DNA from: Candidatus Tenebribacter davisii
Lineage (GTDB): Bacteria > Cloacimonadota > Cloacimonadia > Cloacimonadales > TCS61
Direction of reading: 5' to 3'
Assembly (NCBI GenBank): GCA_030765535.1
Contig: JAVCCH010000185.1
Location: forward strand, 1-41,347
Length of the DNA: 41,347 nucleotides
Both the position numbers and the translations under genes were made by a program. Below, in pieces: positions 35,346-41,347 of the stretch (its first letter is position 1; each line of letters begins with the position of its first letter). The notes beneath the pieces were generated by a model. The model was not told the DNA's origin, searched no databases, and saw only the letters and a program-made list of their open reading frames with translations.

Positions 35346-36131
35346 ATGCCTCAAAATAAGTTATTTTCGCTGGCCGTAATATTTATGATAATTGTGTTTG
35401 CAATATCAAACATCGTTAGTGCCATGCAGATAAAAGATAACTCAGTCTTACAGATTGATCAATTCACCTCAGTTCCTTCATTTACGGGAACATCAACTTA
35501 TGATGAGAGAACACAATCATTTTTTGACTTTCTAAGTCCAATTGTGAAAGCAGAAAATAGTTATATAATGCGTGACAGGATCAGGTTATTAAAATTGATC
35601 AAAAAATTTGCGAACAATAAATTAAATGAAGATGATATTAATTGGATTGATAAAAAAGCGCAATATTACAAATTATCACATTTTTCACACAATGATCCGG
35701 AAGACTTAGCAAACTTATTAACAAGAATAGATATAATACCTGAATTGTTAGTTATGTCTCAGGCAGCAATAGAATCTGCGCATGGAACTTCCAACTTTGC
35801 TAAAAGAGCAAACAATTTATTTGGGATGCGTACATTATCACCTAATAGGGGTATAATTCCAAAAAGACGTCCAAAAAACAGGCATTTTTATGTGGCAAAA
35901 TATGATACAGTAAATCAATCTATTCAAAGTTATCTGCGTAATTTAAATACTCATGGTGCTTATAAGGATCTACGAGATATGCGACAAGAATTTCGTCAAA
36001 CTGAGAAACCGTTAGATGCCTATAAACTTGTAAACGGATTAAAAAAATATTCTACTGAAGGTGATATATACATTCAAAAGATCAGACGTACTATGAAGAA
36101 AAATGAAAGTAGAATAATCCAAAATATTTAG
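35346..36131 (+). CDS. Bax-like glucosaminidase-domain protein
   Basis: This 261-residue protein has an N-terminal hydrophobic export signal or anchor (about 7-27) and a glucosaminidase/Bax-type peptidoglycan hydrolase domain (about 55-250). FFDFLSPIVKAEN and RDRIRLLKLIKKF match the N-terminal Bax helix region. The probable catalytic Glu143 lies in MSQAAIESAHGTSNFAKRANNLFG, and the domain ends with VNGLKKYSTEGDIYIQKIRR, also typical. Such enzymes cut the glycan strand of peptidoglycan (N-acetylglucosaminidase activity). AAGGAG (35335-35340) lies 5 bp before the ATG. It is a single gene, convergent with the histidine kinase gene with only 35 bp between their stops. Confidence 0.88.
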   Translation: MPQNKLFSLAVIFMIIVFAISNIVSAMQIKDNSVLQIDQFTSVPSFTGTSTYDERTQSFFDFLSPIVKAENSYIMRDRIRLLKLIKKFANNKLNEDDINWIDKKAQYYKLSHFSHNDPEDLANLLTRIDIIPELLVMSQAAIESAHGTSNFAKRANNLFGMRTLSPNRGIIPKRRPKNRHFYVAKYDTVNQSIQSYLRNLNTHGAYKDLRDMRQEFRQTEKPLDAYKLVNGLKKYSTEGDIYIQKIRRTMKKNESRIIQNI

Positions 36132-36166
36132 AATATTATCTCACAAATAAAAATACATATATATAA

Positions 36167-37522
36167 TTAAAATTTAAGTGTAAATATTGTTTCTTTGTTT
36201 GGCTTTGATTGAGCCGTGATGGAACCTCCATGCATCCTGAGGATCTGTTTGGATAAACTTAGCCCAATACCGGAACCATCAGTTCTGGTTGTGAAAAAAG
36301 GTACAAAGATCTTATCAATAACTTCCTCCAATATTCCAGTTCCATTATCGATTATCTGTAATACGATCCTGCCGCGTTTATCTAAAAATGCTTTCATGAT
36401 GATCTTGGCATTCTCTATTTCAGAAAGGGCAAAGATAGCATTTTTTACCAAATTTATTAATACCTGCTCAATTAGTTCCTCATCTGCAGTTAATTCTAAA
36501 CTAATTGGAGAAATAACAATTTCACATTCGATATCACGAAGTTTAAGTTCCTTTTCCATTAAAAGATACACATTATTGAAAATTTCTTTTACAGGGATAA
36601 TATTGAATTTGGGTTTGGGGATCTTAGTAAGACTGCGATAGGATTTAACAAAATGTATCAATCCGATACTTCTTTTATTTATCGTTTTCAGAGAATTTCT
36701 TATATCAACAACTGTTTCATCATCAATTTCCTGAGGTTTGTTATCTGTTGTATCGATATCCTTTAATAATTCGTTTATAGTGGAAGTTAATGATGAAATG
36801 GGAGTAATGGAATTCATGATCTCATGTGTAAGTACACGAATAAGTTTTTGCCAGGCTTCCATCTCCTGTTCTTCTAACTCAGATTGAATATTCTGAATTG
36901 AAACCAGAATTATATTCTGCCTTCTGATCTTGAATTCTGTAGCGTAGATAGCTAATTGCATTATCATATCATTATCAATAACCTGCACTAACACACGCTC
37001 TCCTGATTTCATATTTATCATTTTCTCTACCAGTTCAGAACTGAAGTTTTCTAATTCTTTGATATGTTTTATTTTGCTGATCTGAAAAAGTTTTTTTGCG
37101 CTGTTATTTACCATCTCTACGGTACCGTCTTTTTGAAAAGCGATCAGGCTAATACCAATATGCTGGATCACATTTTGCAAGTAATGATAATGTTCTTCTT
37201 TCTCATTTCTAATTTTCTGAAAATCCATGATCACATCATTGAAAGCTTCTTTCATTTCATCATAAGCTGTGCCTAAACCTTCTAGTTTAAAACTACGCGT
37301 AAAATCAGCATACCGGATAGATTCTAAAAAAATTGCCAGGTAATGGTTTGTCTTTTGAACATACTTGATTAAATTAAGAATTTGAAAAATGAGAATTATT
37401 CCCATTAGTATCGGCGTAATATATAAATTGAATTGGTAAATTGTAATAAAGATCAACAGGAGCATAAGTACAATAAACATTATTCGCACAACGATGTTCA
37501 GATTAAAATTTTTATATATCAT
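36167..37522 (-). CDS. Sensor histidine kinase (NtrY-like)
   Basis: This 451-residue inner-membrane kinase has two transmembrane helices (about 9-31 and 34-54) with almost no periplasmic loop, so it probably senses a signal inside the membrane or cytoplasm. A HAMP-like stretch (about 60-105) and a PAS-like domain (about 110-210, IGISLIAFQKDGTVEMVNNSA) follow. The phosphoacceptor His233 is in LTHEIMNSITPISSL. The ATPase domain has the N-box NLVKNAIFAL, IIDNGTGILEEV, and the G-boxes TRTDGSGIGLSLSK. It is 9 bp downstream of the sigma-54 response regulator gene, its likely partner. Confidence 0.92.
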   Translation of the reverse strand: MIYKNFNLNIVVRIMFIVLMLLLIFITIYQFNLYITPILMGIILIFQILNLIKYVQKTNHYLAIFLESIRYADFTRSFKLEGLGTAYDEMKEAFNDVIMDFQKIRNEKEEHYHYLQNVIQHIGISLIAFQKDGTVEMVNNSAKKLFQISKIKHIKELENFSSELVEKMINMKSGERVLVQVIDNDMIMQLAIYATEFKIRRQNIILVSIQNIQSELEEQEMEAWQKLIRVLTHEIMNSITPISSLTSTINELLKDIDTTDNKPQEIDDETVVDIRNSLKTINKRSIGLIHFVKSYRSLTKIPKPKFNIIPVKEIFNNVYLLMEKELKLRDIECEIVISPISLELTADEELIEQVLINLVKNAIFALSEIENAKIIMKAFLDKRGRIVLQIIDNGTGILEEVIDKIFVPFFTTRTDGSGIGLSLSKQILRMHGGSITAQSKPNKETIFTLKF

Positions 37523-37531
37523 ACTAACCCT

Positions 37532-38905
37532 CTAAATCCCGTATTTTTCCAATCTTCTATACAAGGAAGCCCGAGTTAATCCTAACTCATTTGCTGCTCG
37601 ACTGATATTACCATTGTTTTTCCGCAAAACTTTTTGAATAATATCACGTTCCATATCTTCAATATTATAAGTATTCAATGTTCCCTCCTCATTTACACTG
37701 TGGGGAGACTTTAAACTAAAATCATTTGGTTGTAATATTTTTGAATCACTCAGAATAACCGCTCGTTCAATGGCATGCTGCAATTCCCGTACATTTCCTG
37801 GCCAACTGTATTGGCGAAATTTTTTCATAGCGGCATTACTGATACTCTTAATATTTTTTTTATATTTATGAGTATATAGTTTTAGAAAATGTTCAACTAA
37901 TGGTGGGATATCTTCAATTCTATCCCTTAAAAGCGGTAAGCTGATCTCAACTATATTTATTCGATAAAGAAGATCCTGACGGAAATCTCCATCTTTTGCC
38001 ATCTGATATATTGGCATATTTGTCGCACAGATCAATCGAACATTTACAGGTCGCGGTTTATTAGAACCTACACGAGTTACCTCCTTCTTCTCGATCACTG
38101 TTAGTAATTTAGATTGCAGGGGAAGTGACAAATTCCCGATTTCATCAAGGAAGAGAGTACCACCGGATGCGACTTCAAATCTACCGGGTTTATCATTTTT
38201 TGCATCGGTAAATGCACCTTTTGTATGACCGAAAAGTTCACTTTCAAATAAAGTTTCACTTATCGATCCCAGATCAACACTCAAGAAAACATCATTTCTA
38301 TGATTTGAATTTCGATGTAATGCTCTGGCAACCAGCTCTTTTCCCGTACCATTATCACCCAGGATCAATACACTGGCATCTGTGGAAGCTACTTTATTTA
38401 TTGTATTGTAAACCTTATTCATTTCGGCAGAATCACCTATAAAATCATGAAACGGCTGATCTAATTTCTTGCACAGTTCATTTCTGGAAAGACGTAATTT
38501 ATTTGCTTCAATTAATGAACCTCGTAATTTTATAGCAGCTGATAAGGTAGCCAGCAATTTTTCATTTTGCCAGGGTTTCAAGATGAAATCTACAGCTCCC
38601 TCTTTGATAGCCTTCACAGCCCTTTCAACATCACCATATGCAGTAATAAAGATCACAACAGCAGAAGGATCTATTTTTAATATCTCATCCAGCCAGTAAA
38701 AACCTTCCTGACCACTTATCATATCTTTGGTGAAATTCATATCAAGCAAGATTACATCATAACTCTCCTGTTCCATTAGAGCCGGAATTCTTTTTGGATT
38801 AACTTCTGTGTGAATTAATTCAACATATTTTTTCAAAAGTAATTTTAAACTGAATAAAATATCCTCATTATCATCAACAATCAATACTCTTCCATATTTA
38901 ATCAT
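37532..38905 (-). CDS. Sigma-54-dependent response regulator (NtrC family)
   Basis: This 457-residue activator has a receiver domain (1-125) with acidic pocket D11/D12, phosphoacceptor D55 (VILLDMNF) and K110. The AAA+ domain (about 150-390) has Walker A GDNGTGKE (183-190), the sigma-54 contact loop GAFTDA (230-235, the GAFTGA motif with Asp at position 5) and Walker B GGTLFLDE. A Fis-type helix-turn-helix sits at the C-terminus (NNGNISRAANELGLTRASLYRR). When phosphorylated it should oligomerise and open sigma-54 promoters. AAGGAG precedes the ATG. The divergent gene has a textbook sigma-54 promoter, so that operon is the likely target. Confidence 0.95.
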   Translation of the reverse strand: MIKYGRVLIVDDNEDILFSLKLLLKKYVELIHTEVNPKRIPALMEQESYDVILLDMNFTKDMISGQEGFYWLDEILKIDPSAVVIFITAYGDVERAVKAIKEGAVDFILKPWQNEKLLATLSAAIKLRGSLIEANKLRLSRNELCKKLDQPFHDFIGDSAEMNKVYNTINKVASTDASVLILGDNGTGKELVARALHRNSNHRNDVFLSVDLGSISETLFESELFGHTKGAFTDAKNDKPGRFEVASGGTLFLDEIGNLSLPLQSKLLTVIEKKEVTRVGSNKPRPVNVRLICATNMPIYQMAKDGDFRQDLLYRINIVEISLPLLRDRIEDIPPLVEHFLKLYTHKYKKNIKSISNAAMKKFRQYSWPGNVRELQHAIERAVILSDSKILQPNDFSLKSPHSVNEEGTLNTYNIEDMERDIIQKVLRKNNGNISRAANELGLTRASLYRRLEKYGI

Positions 38906-39001
38906 CTATCCTGCTCCTTGAACATTACTTTTCCATATAATTATAATTGATACTTTATTTTACGGAAAAGCTGAAAGCGTCAATAAAAAACTGTCCGTCA
39001 A

Positions 39002-39055
39002 CGTACATAACATAGTTCATTTTCGTACAATCTTTTATGACAAAATACTCGTATC
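39002..39055 (+). promoter_or_regulatory. Possible upstream activator site (CGTACA repeats)
   Basis: CGTACA occurs at 39002-39007 and 39024-39029, 22 bp apart (about two helical turns), with a related CGTATC at 39050-39055. The first two lie about 80-107 bp upstream of the predicted start of the sigma-54 promoter, the usual place for activator binding. This is only a candidate, since the regulator's site is unknown. Confidence 0.3.
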
Positions 39056-39082
39056 TTATTATATTTTAGCTCATTGGCTATT

Positions 39083-39098
39083 TGGCACACAATTTGCA
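39083..39098 (+). promoter_or_regulatory. Sigma-54 (-24/-12) promoter
   Basis: TGGCAC (39083-39088), five bases, then TTGCA (39094-39098) match the sigma-54 consensus TGGCAC-N5-TTGCW exactly. Transcription would start near 39109, leaving a very short leader before AGGGAG (39111-39116) and the ATG at 39123. The neighbouring divergent gene encodes a sigma-54 activator. Confidence 0.9.
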
Positions 39099-39122
39099 AT
39101 AACTAATAATAGGGAGCGAAAC

Positions 39123-40373
39123 ATGGATAGAAAAATTGAAAAGAAAAAATGGACACCTAAAAAAATAATTTGGATTTCATTAAGCTGTATTATAGTTATT
39201 TTGATATTTTGGAATGTAATTTTGGGAGATCACTCTTCCAAATTTAATGTGCAGACAGAACGAATTTCTATTGAGGAAGTAACTAATGATCATTTCCAGG
39301 ATTATATCACTCAAACCGGGACTGTTCAACCCATAAGTACGGTTTACCTTGATGCTATGGAAGGTGGACGTGTGGAAGAGGTGATGATTGAAGAAGGCAC
39401 GATGGTTTATAAAGATGATGTGATTTTAAGATTGAGCAACACAAATCTTCATCTTGATATTATGAATAGAGAAGCAAATCTTGCTGAACAAATAAATAAT
39501 CTACGTAACACCCGTCTGTCTATGGAACAAAATAAACTTAGTTTGAAAAGGCAATTACTTGATCTTAATTATCAACTGAGTAGTCAAAAAAGAAATTATG
39601 AGAATGACATTAATTTATATGAGCAAAAATATATTTCTGTGAGAGAATTTGATGAATCAAAAGAGAAGTATGAATATCTTAAGAAGAACCGGGAACTGGT
39701 TATAGAAAATCAGCAGGCAGATTCACTATTCCGTGAAATCCAAGTGGCTCAATTAGAGAATTCCGTGGATCAGATGGAAATGAATCTTGAATTTGTAAGA
39801 CAAAAATTGGGAAACCTCAAAGTGAAAGCACCTGTAAATGGTCTACTAGTTTCTGTAAATGCTGAAATTGGCGAAGCAATCGGCAGCGGACAGCGATTAG
39901 GTCAGATCCATGTATTAGATGATTACAAAATCAGGCTTGAAATTGATGAACATTATATTTCACGCGTAAATTCCGATTTAGTTGGCACATTTGATTTCAA
40001 TGGAGAGTCCTTTAACTTACACATAAAAAAGATCTATCCTGAAGTGCGAAACGGACGTTTTGGAGTTGACCTGGTATTTACAGATTCAATTCCGGAACAA
40101 ATCAGGACGGGGCAGACTTTCCGTGTAAAACTGGAATTGGGTGAATCTCAGATGGCATTACTTGTTCCACGTGGAGCATTTTATCAAAGCACCGGTGGGC
40201 AATATATTTTTGTAGTAGATCCAACTGGAAAATTCGCTGTGAAACGTAACATTAGATTAGGACGAATGAATCCTAAGTATTATGAATTACTGGAAGGTCT
40301 GAAAGAAGGTGAGAAAGTTATTATTTCCAGTTATGATAACTTTGGAAAAGCAGAAAAACTAATATTAAAATAG
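39123..40373 (+). CDS. Membrane fusion/periplasmic adaptor of an ABC exporter (HlyD/MacA-like)
   Basis: This 416-residue adaptor is anchored by one N-terminal membrane helix (about 14-33). A lipoyl half (GRVEEVMIEEGTMVYKDDVI), a long alpha-helical coiled-coil hairpin (about 105-215, Gln/Asn/Leu-rich), the second lipoyl half VKAPVNGLLVSVNAEIGEAI, and a beta-barrel/membrane-proximal region ending LLEGLKEGEKVIISSYD follow. It should link the ABC transporter encoded next to an outer-membrane channel. It is preceded by a sigma-54 promoter and lies 14 bp before the ATPase gene. Confidence 0.91.
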   Translation: MDRKIEKKKWTPKKIIWISLSCIIVILIFWNVILGDHSSKFNVQTERISIEEVTNDHFQDYITQTGTVQPISTVYLDAMEGGRVEEVMIEEGTMVYKDDVILRLSNTNLHLDIMNREANLAEQINNLRNTRLSMEQNKLSLKRQLLDLNYQLSSQKRNYENDINLYEQKYISVREFDESKEKYEYLKKNRELVIENQQADSLFREIQVAQLENSVDQMEMNLEFVRQKLGNLKVKAPVNGLLVSVNAEIGEAIGSGQRLGQIHVLDDYKIRLEIDEHYISRVNSDLVGTFDFNGESFNLHIKKIYPEVRNGRFGVDLVFTDSIPEQIRTGQTFRVKLELGESQMALLVPRGAFYQSTGGQYIFVVDPTGKFAVKRNIRLGRMNPKYYELLEGLKEGEKVIISSYDNFGKAEKLILK

Positions 40374-40387
40374 AAATGGAGGCAAAA

Positions 40388-41077
40388 ATGATTAAGACTG
40401 TTGATTTAACTAAATTCTACCGAACAGATGAGGTAGAAACTACAGCACTGAACAATGTTAATATGGAAATTGCAAGGGGAGAATTCGTTGCCATCATGGG
40501 ACCTTCCGGATGTGGAAAATCAACCTTGTTAAATTTAGTGGGTTTATTGGATAATCCCAATAAAGGAGAGTTATTTTTCAATGAAACTGAAGTGTCAAAA
40601 TACACTGAAAGAATGCGTACTAATATGAGAAAATCAAATATTGGATTCATTTTCCAAAGCTTTAATCTGATCGATGAACTTACAGTTTATGAAAATGTTG
40701 AGCTACCACTTCTATATATAAAAATGAGTTCAGCGGAAAGAAAGAAACGGGTAAAAGAGGTCTTAGATCGCATGAAGATCGCCCATAGAGCAAAACATTT
40801 TCCCCAGCAACTTTCCGGAGGTCAGCAGCAGAGAGTTGCAGTTGCCCGTGCAGTTGTCACAAAACCAAAATTGATATTGGCTGATGAGCCTACCGGGAAC
40901 CTTGATTCAGCAAATGGAGAGGAAGTAATGGATCTTCTCACACAACTTAATGAAGAAGGAACAACTATTATTATGGTAACTCACTCTCCTTCTCATGCTG
41001 AATATGCTCATAGAGTTATTCAATTATTCGATGGTCATATTGTTACAGAAAACATTAAGAAAGAATTCCATTTATAA
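40388..41077 (+). CDS. ABC exporter ATPase (MacB/LolD-like)
   Basis: This 229-residue ABC ATPase (numbered from the start used here) has Walker A GPSGCGKST (38-46), a Q-loop (FIFQSFNLID), signature LSGGQQQRVAVARA (about 137-150), Walker B LILADEPTGNLDS (about 159-171), and a switch His in MVTHSPSHA. The sequence style (ADEPTGNLDS, ELTVYENVELPLLY) places it in the MacB/LolD/FtsE branch, which powers efflux or lipoprotein export. I prefer the ATG at 40388: it lies 5 bp after GGAGG (40378-40382), whereas the ATG at 40376, which adds four residues, has no ribosome site. Confidence 0.92.
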   Translation: MIKTVDLTKFYRTDEVETTALNNVNMEIARGEFVAIMGPSGCGKSTLLNLVGLLDNPNKGELFFNETEVSKYTERMRTNMRKSNIGFIFQSFNLIDELTVYENVELPLLYIKMSSAERKKRVKEVLDRMKIAHRAKHFPQQLSGGQQQRVAVARAVVTKPKLILADEPTGNLDSANGEEVMDLLTQLNEEGTTIIMVTHSPSHAEYAHRVIQLFDGHIVTENIKKEFHL

Positions 41078-41096
41078 AGTTTGAAATTTCTATCGT

Positions 41097-41124
41097 TGGT
41101 GAGAAAACTCACTAGTGGTTTTTT
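41097..41124 (+). terminator. Possible intrinsic terminator between the ABC ATPase and permease genes
   Basis: A 7-bp stem (41097-41103 with 41108-41114, TGGTGAG/CTCACTA, one G-T pair) and an AAAA loop are followed by TTTTTT at 41119-41124, after a four-base gap. It would reduce expression of the permease gene relative to the ATPase and adaptor. Confidence 0.5.
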
Positions 41125-41176
41125 GTTCAATTAAAACCATAATAAACCTATGATGTTTTAGGTGAAGGAGTGATAA

Positions 41177-41347
41177 ATGTTTAAAAATTTTGTTAAAGTT
41201 GCTATAAGAAATCTAATGAGTAGAAAATTCTATTCAATTATAAACATTTTAGGGTTAGCCATAGGACTTACCTGCACGATCCTGATCGCACTGTTCATCA
41301 GAAATGAACTTTCCTATGATAAGCACCATGAAAACTATAAAAGGATC
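41177..41347 (+). CDS. ABC exporter permease (MacB/FtsX-like), partial
   Basis: The first 57 residues are visible; the rest is beyond the window. They begin MFKNFVKVAIRNLMSRKFYS, then IINILGLAIGLTCTILIALF as the first membrane helix, and NELSYDKHHENYKRI. This is the characteristic start of MacB_PCD/FtsX permeases of FCB bacteria. AAGGAG (41165-41170) lies 6 bp before the ATG. It completes an adaptor-ATPase-permease set with the two genes before it. Confidence 0.9.
   Translation, partial: MFKNFVKVAIRNLMSRKFYSIINILGLAIGLTCTILIALFIRNELSYDKHHENYKRI

Overview
The window looks like a chromosome segment from an AT-rich Gram-negative bacterium of the FCB superphylum. The best guess is a Cloacimonadota-like (Cloacimonetes) lineage. 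The reasons are a complete Gram-negative type IV pilus (T4P) locus, several very large secreted proteins ending in the same YPNPFNP...SSGIYFYK...KK-MI-L-K sorting domain (type IX secretion style, also common in Cloacimonetes and relatives), MacB-type ABC export genes and AT-rich codon use. The lineage is an inference from gene content; no marker gene is present. TGA works as a stop codon here (pilN, the padR-like gene and the C25 peptidase gene all end in TGA).

Region 1 (1-14307, minus strand) is one long T4P operon, transcribed from right to left: pilA (major pilin), pilT (retraction ATPase), two minor prepilins, a giant 769-residue PilX/GspK-like tip protein with an adhesin-like body, pilM, pilN, pilO, a PilP/GspC-like protein, the secretin pilQ, an Ig-like lipoprotein, pilB (with two motifs resembling c-di-GMP-binding MshEN repeats), pilC, a strong terminator, and pilD cut by the window edge. 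Most junctions are tight or overlapping.

Region 2 (14462-27178, minus strand) holds four genes for secreted, modular proteins with the shared C-terminal sorting domain: a 1289-residue adhesin-like protein, a gene interrupted by one in-frame TGA, a gingipain-like C25 cysteine peptidase, and an M14 zinc carboxypeptidase. The last two form a two-gene unit. Three intrinsic terminators separate the transcription units.

Region 3 (27329-36131) contains a lone plus-strand ATP-grasp enzyme of unknown substrate, a 341-bp intergenic block packed with hairpins and a 20-bp direct repeat, a PadR-controlled tripartite RND efflux operon (padR-like, tolC-like, adaptor, RND pump; minus strand), and a plus-strand Bax-type glucosaminidase.

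Region 4 (36167-41347) has an NtrY/NtrX-like two-component pair on the minus strand. Divergent from it is a plus-strand export operon (membrane-fusion adaptor, ABC ATPase, MacB/FtsX-like permease cut by the window edge). The export operon has a textbook sigma-54 promoter (-24/-12), and the regulator next door is a sigma-54 activator, so local control of the exporter is a strong inference.
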